Shown: positions 23,672 to 31,467 of the stretch, piece by piece
Numbering within the stretch: position 1 is the stretch's first letter
Layout: every line of letters starts with the position of its first letter
Assembly: GCF_042140125.1 (NCBI RefSeq)
Contig: NZ_CP159473.1
Source: Rhodophyticola sp017644125
Lineage (GTDB): Bacteria; Pseudomonadota; Alphaproteobacteria; Rhodobacterales; Rhodobacteraceae
DNA: 64,000 nucleotides
Direction: 5' to 3' (one strand)
The notes under the pieces: generated by a model
Told to the model about the DNA's origin: nothing
What the model saw: the letters and a program-made list of their open reading frames with translations, nothing else
The model's database searches: none
Translations under genes and position numbers: made by a program

Positions 23672-24288
23672 AACTCGACGTGATCAAACTGGACGGCAAG
23701 AAAGCCGGTTCGGTCGATCTGGGCGAAGACATCTTCGGCCTGGAGCCGCGTGCCGACATTCTGCACCGTGTGGTCCGCTGGCAGCGCAACAATGCGCAGG
23801 CCGGCACCCATAAGGTGAAAACCCGGTCCGAGGTGAGCTATTCCACAAAGAAGATCTATCGCCAGAAAGGCACCGGCGGCGCCCGCCACGGGGCACGATC
23901 CGCGCCGATCTTCCGGGGTGGTGGCGTCTACAAGGGCCCGGTTGTTCGCAGCCATGGCCACGACCTGACCAAGAAGTTTCGCAAGCTCGGCCTGAAGCAT
24001 GCGCTTTCGGCCAAGATGGCGGAAGGCTCACTGGTCGTGATCGACGCCGCTGCACTGGACGCACCGAAGACCTCCGCGCTTGCCAAACAGGTCAAGGAGC
24101 TGGGCTGGAAGCGCGCGCTGATCATCGACGGGGCCGAAGTGGATGAAAACTTCGCACGTGCGGCGCGGAACATCGAAGGTCTTGATGTGCTGCCGTCCAT
24201 GGGCGCAAATGTCTATGACATCCTCAAGCGTGACACGCTGGTGCTCACCAAGGCGGGTGTCGAAGCACTGGAGGCACGCCTGAAATGA
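23668..24288 (+). CDS. rplD: 50S ribosomal protein L4
   Basis: Exit-tunnel protein; in E. coli it autoregulates the S10 operon. 206 residues, with the tunnel-loop region KKIYRQKGTGGARHGARSAPIFRGGG. Overlaps both rplC and rplW by 4 nt, indicating tight translational coupling. Confidence 0.97.
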   Translation: MKLDVIKLDGKKAGSVDLGEDIFGLEPRADILHRVVRWQRNNAQAGTHKVKTRSEVSYSTKKIYRQKGTGGARHGARSAPIFRGGGVYKGPVVRSHGHDLTKKFRKLGLKHALSAKMAEGSLVVIDAAALDAPKTSALAKQVKELGWKRALIIDGAEVDENFARAARNIEGLDVLPSMGANVYDILKRDTLVLTKAGVEALEARLK

Positions 24289-24581
24289 GCGCTGACGCAT
24301 CCCATTACGACGTGATCCGCAAGCCGGTCATCACCGAGAAAGCCACCATGGCGTCCGAACAGAACGCCGTGGTCTTCGAAGTGGCGATCGACGCGAACAA
24401 ACCTCAGATCAAGGAGGCGGTCGAAAGCCTCTTTGGCGTGAAAGTCAAAGCGGTCAACACGACGATCACCAAAGGCAAATCCAAGCGGTTCCGGGGCCAG
24501 CTCGGTCGCCGCAAGGACGTCAAGAAGGCTTATGTGACCCTTGAAGAGGGTAACACGATTGATGTGAGCACCGGTCTCTGA
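24285..24581 (+). CDS. rplW: 50S ribosomal protein L23
   Basis: Tunnel-exit protein that docks trigger factor and SRP. 98 residues, with YDVIRKPVITEKATMA and GRRKDVKKAYVTL. ATGA overlap with rplD. It is followed not by rplB but by a strong terminator and a minus-strand gene, which is unusual for an S10 operon. Confidence 0.97.
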   Translation: MSADASHYDVIRKPVITEKATMASEQNAVVFEVAIDANKPQIKEAVESLFGVKVKAVNTTITKGKSKRFRGQLGRRKDVKKAYVTLEEGNTIDVSTGL

Positions 24582-24610
24582 ACGCAGAAATCTGTCTTGA
24601 AGCAATATGA

Positions 24611-24640
24611 AAGCCCCCGCAGACATGCGGGGGCTTTTTT
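24611..24640 (+). terminator. intrinsic terminator after rplW
   Basis: AAGCCCCCGCA (24611–24621) pairs with TGCGGGGGCTT (24626–24636), 4-nt loop, then a T-run. It ends the S10 cluster prematurely, before rplB. Confidence 0.9.
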
Positions 24641-24774
24641 GTCTTATCCAGAGCGGCTGAAGGTCCTGATCGGGCGCTCGGCCCGGTGCTGCACCGATAT
24701 GGCGGGCAGGCGGGGAAACGGTCGGGCCCCACGCGCTCCGATCGTGTGATATCGCACCCAAAGGCGTCCAGCAA

Positions 24775-24807
24775 AAACGGCCGGGCCCCAGTGGGCGCCG
24801 GCCGTTT
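24775..24807. terminator. bidirectional terminator-like hairpin downstream of the Hint gene
   Basis: AAACGGCCGG (24775–24784) pairs with CCGGCCGTTT (24798–24807). On the minus strand it is followed by TTGCT after a U-containing arm, 26 nt past the Hint gene's stop; on the plus strand by GTTG. Best read as the Hint gene's terminator. Confidence 0.6.
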
Positions 24808-24832
24808 GTTGTGTCTTGGGCCGCGTACCGGC

Positions 24833-25889
24833 TTAGGCGTGGCGGTCGTCCAACCGGGTGCGGCGATTGCTTTCACGTGCGACCAGTCGGTCGATACGGC
24901 CGCGGTTTTCCTTGGCGATGGTGGCCAGCGGGTGCAACTGCATCCTGTCCGCCAGCCCGGGAAAGGCGCTGTGGATCTCGGCCATCTGCTGTTCAGTCAG
25001 AATTTCCTGGGTCATTTTGCCCAGGAACAGGGTTTCCGCCCAACTGCCATTGGCCATGATGACTTCGTGATTTTCGCACAGAAGGTGGCGGTAGGTCACG
25101 CCATTGTCCGGAACATATTGCTCGACGCCATCAAATTTCAGCAGCTTCTTGGCGGCGATCAGCATGTCCGATTGGCCGATCATCCGTTTGGCAACGCGCG
25201 TTTCCAAATAGACCCTGTGCTGTGGGGATACAACCAGCGAAGTATTGGGAGTACCATGGCCCAGAGCGCCGGGTTCGATCAGAATTGGCCGGACTTTCGG
25301 GTGGAGAACCAAGTGGCTGTGGCTGAGTTTTCGCGATCCTGTCCAAATGATGGGCTGCGGACCCCGGTCTCGAGTCATGACCTTGTCGCCGATCTTGATG
25401 TCCTCGACCTTCCTGGGTCCGTCAACCGTGTCGATCAGGGTTCCATCAGCGAAGCAGACATAGAGTTCGCTGTAAGCGATCCTGGGTGTGGTATCGCCTG
25501 GGGCCACCGTATAGGTTTCACCCTTCACTGGCTGAAAATCGAACGTAAAGGCTACGACGTCGTCCAAGCTTGTGTTGTTCAGGGTGATTGCGTACATGTT
25601 TCCGACGAGATTGCCGCCGGAATCGTAGATCTCGTAGGCGTATTCCGGGTTCACGAGCCCGTTGTTGACGCTTTGCCCGTCGATCGTACCCTGGATCCGG
25701 TTGTCCAGCGTGCCGATATCGTTGAAGAAAAGCCCCTGATCGTCATTGTCGATATAATCAACAATATCGCCGCCCCCGTTGAAGGTGAACGTCTCAGAAT
25801 GCAAGTTAAGTCTTGTCTCCCGCCGTGGCCTGGTTTATCGACGGGAAGATGTCATTCCATGAGAATACGAGCATGTCATAGGTGGGCAT
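24833..25889 (-). CDS. Hint-domain protein with an apparent 1-nt frameshift near its N-terminus
   Basis: The open frame 25804→24833 (from a TTG, no good ribosome site) carries a Hint_2-type (Hedgehog/intein) domain: YVCFADGTLIDT with the putative nucleophile Cys, KVEDIKIGDKVMTRD, then VVSPQHRVYLE. Hint domains catalyse N–S acyl shifts, but the role of this family is unknown. A better start is ATG 25889 with GGAG 7 nt upstream, encoding MPTYDMLVFSWNDIFPSINQ; that frame stops at 25806. Removing one base of the CCC at 25819–25821 joins it to ETRLNLHSETFTF, giving about 347 aa. Either a sequence error or early decay. The gene runs opposite to the ribosomal genes and splits rplW from rplB. Confidence 0.7.
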
Positions 25890-26061
25890 TCGGCTACTCC
25901 AGATACAGATACGGGTACAGGGCACAGAAGGAAACACCCTTCAGAGCCTAGTCTCCTAGCATAAATTACAAGACCGAGAAAGTGAAAACACTGATTGGAA
26001 ACTGCCTTTTAACGGGTGTCTCTTATCTGACACAATAGGTTTGGCGCGACAGTGGAGAGAT

Positions 26062-26091
26062 TTGTATCTATTTGGATAGATTGTAGATAAT
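26062..26091 (+). promoter_or_regulatory. candidate promoter upstream of rplB
   Basis: TTGTAT (26062–26067), an 18-nt spacer and GATAAT (26086–26091), start near 26098. Because the S10 transcript terminates after rplW, rplB and its followers need a promoter in this gap. Confidence 0.4.
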
Positions 26092-26230
26092 CCGGCAACG
26101 TGGTTCGTGTGTTGAAGGCTGGCTTGTTGCCGTGCCGGGTGGTGATTCGTGATCTCGCCGCAATGCGGTCCTGCGAAGCGCTGCGGAGTGCTTGACCATC
26201 CCGCAGGCTTGCCCTAAGCAGCGCCCATCG

Positions 26231-26263
26231 GCAAGCCCCGGATTCGTCCGGGGCTCTGCTTTT
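26231..26263 (+). terminator. UUCG-tetraloop intrinsic terminator upstream of rplB
   Basis: AGCCCCGGA (26234–26242) pairs with TCCGGGGCT (26247–26255) around a TTCG loop. The stem extends by GCA/TGC past a bulge and is followed by TTTT. No gene precedes it on this strand, so it ends either a short RNA or an attenuated rplB leader. Confidence 0.7.
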
Positions 26264-26355
26264 GGTCGCAAGGCCACCATATTCAGGGACCTTCGGGGCC
26301 CTACACATCAAGAGACGGGATCAACCTCCCGCAAAGCAAACGGAAGACAGAAAGC

Positions 26356-27198
26356 ATGGCACTCAAGTCGTATAAGCCGACGACGCCGGGCCAGCGTGGG
26401 CTGGTGCTGATCGACCGTTCGGAGCTTTGGAAAGGTCGTCCGGTCAAGTCCCTCACCGAGGGTTTGACCAAGAATGGCGGCCGGAACAACACCGGACGGA
26501 TCACGATGCGTCGCAAGGGCGGTGGGGCGAAACGCCTCTATCGCATCGTCGATTTCAAGCGGACCAAGATGGATGTTCCGGCAACCGTCGAACGGATCGA
26601 ATATGACCCCAACCGGACCGCGTTTATCGCGCTGATCCGCTATGAGGATGGCGAGCAGGCCTATATTCTGGCCCCGCAGCGTCTGGCGATCGGCGATCAG
26701 GTGATCGCGTCGGCCAAGGCCGATATCAAGCCGGGCAACGCGATGCCGTTTTCGGGCATGCCGATCGGGACGATCATCCACAATATCGAGATGAAGCCCG
26801 GCAAGGGCGGCCAGATCGCGCGTGCCGCGGGCACCTATGCCCAGTTCGTGGGCCGTGACGGCGGCTATGCGCAGATCCGGCTCTCATCGGGCGAGCTGCG
26901 GCTGGTGCGTCAGGAATGCATGGCCACGGTTGGCGCGGTGTCGAACCCCGACAACTCCAACCAGAACCTTGGCAAGGCGGGTCGCAATCGGCACAAGGGC
27001 ATCCGCCCGTCCGTGCGCGGTGTCGTCATGAACCCCGTCGATCACCCCCATGGTGGTGGTGAAGGCCGGACGTCCGGTGGCCGTCATCCCGTGTCGCCCT
27101 GGGGCAAGCCCACCAAAGGCGCCCGGACCCGCAACAGGAACAAAGCGTCGTCGAAGCTGATCATCCGCTCGCGTCACGCCAAGAAGAAGGGGCGCTGA
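26356..27198 (+). CDS. rplB: 50S ribosomal protein L2
   Basis: Peptidyl-transferase-centre protein, 280 residues. Conserved MNPVDHPHGGGEGRTSGG carries the functionally important His, and the C-terminus ends in KLIIRSRHAKKKGR. First gene of the second half of the S10 set, separated from rplW by 1.8 kb with an inserted gene; rpsS follows after 3 nt. Confidence 0.98.
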   Translation: MALKSYKPTTPGQRGLVLIDRSELWKGRPVKSLTEGLTKNGGRNNTGRITMRRKGGGAKRLYRIVDFKRTKMDVPATVERIEYDPNRTAFIALIRYEDGEQAYILAPQRLAIGDQVIASAKADIKPGNAMPFSGMPIGTIIHNIEMKPGKGGQIARAAGTYAQFVGRDGGYAQIRLSSGELRLVRQECMATVGAVSNPDNSNQNLGKAGRNRHKGIRPSVRGVVMNPVDHPHGGGEGRTSGGRHPVSPWGKPTKGARTRNRNKASSKLIIRSRHAKKKGR

Positions 27199-27201
27199 TC
27201 C

Positions 27202-27480
27202 ATGTCGCGTTCTGTTTGGAAGGGGCCTTTTGTCGACAGCTATGTCCTCAAGAAGGCCGAAGCCTCCCGCGAAAGCGGCCGCAACGAAGTGATCAAGATC
27301 TGGTCGCGTCGTTCCACCATCCTGCCCCAGTTCGTGGGCCTTACCTTTGGGGTCTATAACGGCCACAAGCATATCCCGGTGAATGTCACCGAGGACATGA
27401 TCGGCCAGAAGTTCGGGGAATACTCGCCCACGCGGACCTATTACGGTCACGCCGCCGACAAGAAGGCGAAACGCAAATGA
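27202..27480 (+). CDS. rpsS: 30S ribosomal protein S19
   Basis: 30S head protein, 92 residues, with SRSVWKGPFVDSYVLKK, the IKIWSRRSTILPQFVGLTF segment and the KFGEYSPTRTYYGH C-terminal region. Overlaps rplV by 4 nt. Confidence 0.97.
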   Translation: MSRSVWKGPFVDSYVLKKAEASRESGRNEVIKIWSRRSTILPQFVGLTFGVYNGHKHIPVNVTEDMIGQKFGEYSPTRTYYGHAADKKAKRK

Positions 27481-27857
27481 GCAAGGATAAGAATCCCCGC
27501 CGTGTGGCGGAAAACGAAGCGATGGCCAAGGCCCGCATGCTGCGCACAAGCCCGCAGAAGCTGAACCTGGTGGCGCAGATGATCCGCGGCAAGAAGGTGG
27601 AGAAGGCGCTGGCCGATCTCACCTTCTCGAAAAAGCGGATCGCCGCGGATGTGAAGAAATGCCTTCAGTCCGCCATCGCCAATGCCGAAAACAACCATAA
27701 CCTGGATGTGGATGAGCTGATCGTGGCCGAGGCCTATGTCGGCAAGAACCTGACCCTGAAACGCGGGCGTCCGCGGGCGCGGGGCCGGTTCGGCCGCATC
27801 ATCAAGCCGTTCAGCGAGCTGACCATCACGGTCCGCCAGGTCGAGGAGCAAGCGTAA
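27477..27857 (+). CDS. rplV: 50S ribosomal protein L22
   Basis: Tunnel-constriction protein, 126 residues. The RMLRTSPQKLNLVAQMIRGKKVEKAL helix and the tunnel beta-hairpin (KRGRPRARGRFGRI) are present. Stop and rpsC start overlap as TAATG. Confidence 0.97.
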   Translation: MSKDKNPRRVAENEAMAKARMLRTSPQKLNLVAQMIRGKKVEKALADLTFSKKRIAADVKKCLQSAIANAENNHNLDVDELIVAEAYVGKNLTLKRGRPRARGRFGRIIKPFSELTITVRQVEEQA

Positions 27858-28561
27858 TGGGTCATAAGGTCAATCCGATTGGCATGCGCCTGCAGGTGAA
27901 CCGCACCTGGGACAGTCGCTGGTATGCCGATACGAAGGATTACGGGGATCTTCTTCTGGAAGACATCCGTATGCGTGAGTTCATCAACGAAGAGTGCAAG
28001 CAGGCGGGCGTGTCCCGAGTGATCATCGAGCGTCCGCACCGCAAGTGCCGCGTCACGATCCACACCGCGCGCCCGGGCGTCATCATCGGCAAGAAAGGCG
28101 CGGATATCGAAACGCTCCGCAAGAAGCTTGCCGCGATGACCGACAGCGAACTGCATCTGAACATCGTCGAGGTGCGCAAGCCCGAACTGGATGCGCAACT
28201 GGTGGCAGAGTCGATTGCGCAGCAGCTTGAGCGCCGCGTTTCGTTCCGTCGTGCGATGAAGCGCGCGGTTCAGAACGCCATGCGCATGGGCTCGCTCGGC
28301 ATCCGTGTGAATGTCGCGGGCCGTCTCGGCGGCGCCGAGATCGCGCGGACGGAATGGTATCGCGAGGGCCGGGTGCCGCTGCACACGCTCCGCGCCGATA
28401 TCGACTATGCACATGCCGAAGCGAAAACCGCTTATGGCATCATCGGCATCAAAGTCTGGATCTTCAAAGGTGAGATCATGGAGCACGACCCGTCGGCCCG
28501 TGATCGCAAGCACCAGGAGCTTCAGGAAGGTGGCGGCCCGCGTCCCCGCCGCGACCGTTGA
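27857..28561 (+). CDS. rpsC: 30S ribosomal protein S3
   Basis: mRNA-entry-channel protein, 234 residues. The KH domain has PGVIIGKKGADIETLRKKL; the C-terminal domain has GRLGGAEIARTEWYREGRVPLHTLRADIDY. Overlaps rplV by one base; rplP starts 12 nt later. Confidence 0.98.
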   Translation: MGHKVNPIGMRLQVNRTWDSRWYADTKDYGDLLLEDIRMREFINEECKQAGVSRVIIERPHRKCRVTIHTARPGVIIGKKGADIETLRKKLAAMTDSELHLNIVEVRKPELDAQLVAESIAQQLERRVSFRRAMKRAVQNAMRMGSLGIRVNVAGRLGGAEIARTEWYREGRVPLHTLRADIDYAHAEAKTAYGIIGIKVWIFKGEIMEHDPSARDRKHQELQEGGGPRPRRDR

Positions 28562-28573
28562 GGAGGAACTGAG

Positions 28574-28987
28574 ATGCTGCAACCAAAGCGCACAAAATTC
28601 CGCAAACAGTTCAAGGGCCGGATCAAGGGAGAGGCCAAGGGCGGCTCCGACCTGACCTTCGGTACCTTTGGTCTGAAGGCGCTTCAGCCTGAGCGTGTGA
28701 CCGCGCGCCAGATCGAAGCCGCTCGTCGTGCCATGACCCGTCACATGAAACGTCAGGGCCGGGTCTGGATCCGGATCTTCCCCGATGTGCCGGTGACCTC
28801 CAAACCCACCGAAGTGCGGATGGGTAAGGGCAAGGGGTCGGTCGATTACTGGGCCTGCAAGGTCAAGCCCGGCCGGATCATGTTCGAGATCGACGGCGTG
28901 TCGGAGCCCGTCGCCCGCGAGGCGCTCCGCCTTGCGGCGATGAAGCTGCCGATCAAGACGCGCACCGTGGTCCGCGAGGACTGGTAA
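28574..28987 (+). CDS. rplP: 50S ribosomal protein L16
   Basis: A-site-proximal protein, 137 residues, with MLQPKRTKFRKQFKGR, RVWIRIFPDVPVTSKPTEVRMGKGKGSV and LRLAAMKLPIKTRTV. A GAGGAACTGAG ribosome site precedes ATG. Followed by a terminator and three foreign-looking genes instead of rpmC. Confidence 0.97.
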   Translation: MLQPKRTKFRKQFKGRIKGEAKGGSDLTFGTFGLKALQPERVTARQIEAARRAMTRHMKRQGRVWIRIFPDVPVTSKPTEVRMGKGKGSVDYWACKVKPGRIMFEIDGVSEPVAREALRLAAMKLPIKTRTVVREDW

Positions 28988-29062
28988 AAGGCGACGTTGC
29001 CGCCGAGGGGGGCAAGGGCGATTTCGAAGAAATCGTCGGGGCCTCATCCCGGTTGAGAATTC

Positions 29063-29091
29063 AAAGCCCCCGGTCATCGCCGGGGGCTTTT
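29063..29091. terminator. intrinsic terminator after rplP, shared with the convergent P-loop gene
   Basis: An 11-bp stem, AAAGCCCCCGG (29063–29073) with CCGGGGGCTTT (29080–29090), loop 6 nt, then T. The symmetrical A/T flanks allow action in both directions. Its right arm overlaps the last codons of the convergent gene that stops at 29074. Confidence 0.85.
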
Positions 29092-29652
29092 ACCGTTCAG
29101 GCATGCGAGGAGCCGCGCGACATCCCGGTGCGACCTGAGGGTTGCCACGGGCAAGGCGGGCGCAACGCGGTCGAGCGTTGCCAGAAGCCGCGGCGCCTGT
29201 CGGCGCTCGAAGGTCCAGATCCATGCGAGGAATTCCCGATCCGGAAGCTGTTCCGGGCAGCCCGGCGCCATGTCGGGCCGGGTTCTGCCATGGCTGGTGA
29301 TCACCCGCCGGGCAATTCCGGCAAGCGCCACCCGCCGCGGCATCCGAAGCCAGATCAGGAGGTCGGCACGGGGCAGGCGGGTGTCCATCATGCCGATGGA
29401 GGTTCCGTCGATCACCCAGTTCTCTTCCGCGACGAAGGCATCATGCCTCTGGCGTTGCTGCGCACGTGGCCGCACCTGCCATCCGGGAAGCCAGCGCATG
29501 TCCCGGTCAAGCGAGATGTAACGCAGCCCGAGGCGTTCGGCGATCGCCTGAGACAGCGTCGACTTGCCCGCGCCGGAGATCCCGGCAACGGCGATACGCC
29601 GCGCTCGTGCGAGAATTCGGCCAGCCTCGTCAAGATCAACATCGTTGGGCAT
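29074..29652 (-). CDS. P-loop NTPase, adenylate kinase-like small kinase (192 aa)
   Basis: Resembles the FlaR/topology-modulation-like branch of P-loop kinases, which are annotated as adenylate-kinase-related. Walker A GISGAGKST is at residues 24–32, followed by a kinase-like substrate region (RYISLDRDMRWLPGWQVRP) and an Arg-rich lid region (RRVALAGIARRVITSHGRTRPD). Substrate unknown. Convergent to rplP; the ORF runs into the terminator hairpin. Start ATG at 29652 gives an N-terminal segment of about 20 residues before the first strand. First member of the three-gene insertion between rplP and rpmC. Confidence 0.7.
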   Translation of the reverse strand: MPNDVDLDEAGRILARARRIAVAGISGAGKSTLSQAIAERLGLRYISLDRDMRWLPGWQVRPRAQQRQRHDAFVAEENWVIDGTSIGMMDTRLPRADLLIWLRMPRRVALAGIARRVITSHGRTRPDMAPGCPEQLPDREFLAWIWTFERRQAPRLLATLDRVAPALPVATLRSHRDVARLLACLNGKSPRR

Positions 29653-29733
29653 TGTCGCACTCCCGGGACGGTGACCGGATATCGCAGGCCGCCGGGTCTA
29701 TCGCGTAAAAACGCTCTCTGTTATAGGTGTTCC

Positions 29734-30357
29734 ATGTCAAACATCCGCTCCCTCTTCGCAACCCGCCTTTACCACGCCCGCCTGTCCGAGCTGGGCAAGA
29801 CTGCCATCGATCAGGACGAGCTGGAGACCTCCTGCTTCGCCATCGCCGAAGAGGACGGCGCGGGGCAGGACTGGTGCCAGGAGAACGGGTATCCAGGCTA
29901 CACGTCCTATGCCTCGCTGACCGATCTGCCGTGGCGGTTTCCGATCTTCAAGGATCTCAGGAAGACGCTCGACAAGCACGTGAAGGCGTTTGCCAAGGAT
30001 CTGGAATTCGATCTGGGCGGCAAGAAACTCAAACTCGACAGCCTGTGGATCAACATCCTGCCCGAGGGTGGCATCCATACCTCCCATATCCATCCGCATT
30101 CGGTGGTTTCGGGCACGACCTATGTGACCGTCCCGCCGGGCGCCAGCGCCATCAAATTCGAAGACCCGCGCTCGGCCATGATGATGGCCGCCCCCACACG
30201 GCTGCCGGAGGCGCGGGAGGAACTGCGCAGTTTCATCTATGTCACGCCGGAGGCGGGGGATGTGCTGCTCTGGGAAAGCTGGCTCCGCCACGAGGTACCG
30301 ATGAACATGGCGGAAGACGACCGGGTGAGCGTGAGTTTCAATTATGGGTGGGGGTGA
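29734..30357 (+). CDS. 2OG-Fe(II) oxygenase superfamily protein, TIGR02466-like (207 aa)
   Basis: Matches by eye the TIGR02466/2OG-FeII_Oxy_5 family, a predicted iron and 2-oxoglutarate-dependent oxygenase with unknown substrate. Signs are the N-terminal LFATRLYHARL, the metal-site-like HTSHIHPHSVVSGTTYV, EDPR, and a C-terminal LRHEVPMN…RVSVSFNYG with the second His and the Arg for 2OG. ATG 29734 is chosen because it gives the family N-terminus; the open frame upstream has no such sign. It is divergent from the P-loop gene (81 nt between starts) and its last 16 nt overlap the convergent truncated protease gene. Confidence 0.75.
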   Translation: MSNIRSLFATRLYHARLSELGKTAIDQDELETSCFAIAEEDGAGQDWCQENGYPGYTSYASLTDLPWRFPIFKDLRKTLDKHVKAFAKDLEFDLGGKKLKLDSLWINILPEGGIHTSHIHPHSVVSGTTYVTVPPGASAIKFEDPRSAMMMAAPTRLPEAREELRSFIYVTPEAGDVLLWESWLRHEVPMNMAEDDRVSVSFNYGWG

Positions 30358-30833
30358 GGCCCGGTCTCTTCCACATATTTTGCGATCTTCGCGGCGAGTA
30401 TCTGTGACTTCTCGATGTTCTCAGGCGATGGGTTTGCATACGAGAAACGATGCACTCCAAACTCACATCGGTCGGAAAAATATCTCAAACGTCCACCAAG
30501 ATACATAAGGGTTGCTGCGCTCAGGCACTGCCCATCGCCTCGCTTGCGCGGAGTGACAAATCCCTCGCCGTTAGCCTGCTCAAGAGTGTTTCGACCAACT
30601 GTTGTAGACCAAGAGGCTTGCCGAATGGATCTGCCGATTTCTAAAGCTGCTTCTACATCGCCACCTGATGAATCGATATACACTGCTGTTAACGGTGGCG
30701 GACCAGTAACTTGAAGAAACTTTCCGAACTTGGGTCCGTCTCCGATTTCAATTCGGCCAAAGGCATTTATGCAGTAGAAGCCGCCCCACAGCTTCTCCAG
30801 CTCCGTTTGTGGCTCGGTGTATTCGAACTGCAT
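30342..30833 (-). CDS. truncated ClpP-fold (COG3904-like) protein, probable remnant
   Basis: The first 155 residues look like the ClpP/crotonase-fold predicted peptidase family seen in alphaproteobacteria: oxyanion motif YIDSSGGDVEAALEIGRSIR (52–71), nucleophile region CLSAATLMYLGG with Ser105, and FGVHRF with His128. After IAKYVEETG the frame runs into the 3' end of the neighbouring oxygenase gene and stops (PHPHP). The C-terminal part that normally carries the third catalytic residue is lacking. No signal peptide is visible. Lower GC than its surroundings suggests acquisition. Probably inactive; residue assignments are by motif only. Confidence 0.55.
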   Translation of the reverse strand: MQFEYTEPQTELEKLWGGFYCINAFGRIEIGDGPKFGKFLQVTGPPPLTAVYIDSSGGDVEAALEIGRSIRQASWSTTVGRNTLEQANGEGFVTPRKRGDGQCLSAATLMYLGGRLRYFSDRCEFGVHRFSYANPSPENIEKSQILAAKIAKYVEETGPHPHP

Positions 30834-30846
30834 AGAGATTTGGTCC

Positions 30847-30875
30847 TTGCCTTCTTGAGCGTCACTTCTTATACG
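30847..30875 (+). promoter_or_regulatory. candidate promoter of the rpmC–rpmD (spc) cluster
   Basis: TTGCCT (30847–30852), 17-nt spacer and TATACG (30870–30875) predict a start near 30882, 75 nt before rpmC. The same -10 hexamer occurs before rplO. Confidence 0.55.
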
Positions 30876-30956
30876 GCCCGTTCATTCACCTACTCCACCA
30901 GAATCACGGTGACCCTGAGCGGGGCCGTCTGGTGATGTTGAAAGGAAGACAGGGCG

Positions 30957-31166
30957 ATGAACGCCAATGAACTGCGTGACAAGACGCCAGATCAGCTTCG
31001 CGATGAGCTTGTCCAGCTGAAAAAGGAGGCCTTCAACCTCCGCTTCCAGCAAGCCACAGGCGCGCTGGAGAACACTGCCCGCATGCGCAAGGTGCGCCGG
31101 GATGCGGCCCGTGTGAAGACCATCTTGAACCAGAAAGCCGCTGAAGCGGCCAAGTCGGAGGCGTAA
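30957..31166 (+). CDS. rpmC: 50S ribosomal protein L29
   Basis: Small helical tunnel-exit protein, 69 residues: NANELRDKTPDQLRDELVQLKKEAFNLRFQ, then the RKVRRDAARVKTILN helix. AAAGGAAG upstream. Separated from rplP by a 2-kb insertion; rpsQ follows after 3 nt. Confidence 0.96.
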   Translation: MNANELRDKTPDQLRDELVQLKKEAFNLRFQQATGALENTARMRKVRRDAARVKTILNQKAAEAAKSEA

Positions 31167-31169
31167 CCG

Positions 31170-31400
31170 ATGCCCAAGCGTATTCTGACCGGCACCGTGA
31201 CCAGCGACGCCAACGAACAGACCGTGACCGTATCCGTGGAGCGCCGCTTCAAGCACCCGGTCATGCAGAAGACGATCCGGAAGTCCAAGAAGTACCGGGC
31301 GCATGACCCGGAGAACAGTTTCAAGGTCGGCGACACCGTCCGCATTCAGGAATGTGCGCCCGTCTCGAAATCCAAACGCTGGGAGGTGATTGCCTCCTGA
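31170..31400 (+). CDS. rpsQ: 30S ribosomal protein S17
   Basis: Primary 16S-binding OB-fold protein, 76 residues: PKRILTGTVTSDANEQTVTVSVERRFKHP and DPENSFKVGDTVRIQECAPVSKSKRW. Lies in the rpmC–rpsQ–rplN order; a 67-nt gap follows. Confidence 0.96.
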   Translation: MPKRILTGTVTSDANEQTVTVSVERRFKHPVMQKTIRKSKKYRAHDPENSFKVGDTVRIQECAPVSKSKRWEVIAS

Positions 31401-31467
31401 AGGTATTCACCAACCGGTTTGAACGAAACCCTGGGGCGCAAGGTCCCCAAAGGTCGGGAGAAACCAA

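Larger units (their letters stand above)
25890..26355. other. long divergent region between the Hint gene and rplB
   Basis: A 466-nt non-coding stretch, AT-rich in its first 200 nt. It contains a promoter-like pair at 26062–26091, a weaker one (TTGACC-17-TAAGCA, 26192–26220) and a strong UUCG-loop terminator at 26231–26263, then 92 nt of leader before rplB. No convincing ORF is present. Confidence 0.5.

Noticed and set aside
26163..26195. Ten-residue leader peptide ORF (MRSCEALRSA) upstream of rplB
   Set aside because: No ribosome-binding site, and no run of codons for one amino acid that would suggest ribosome-mediated attenuation.
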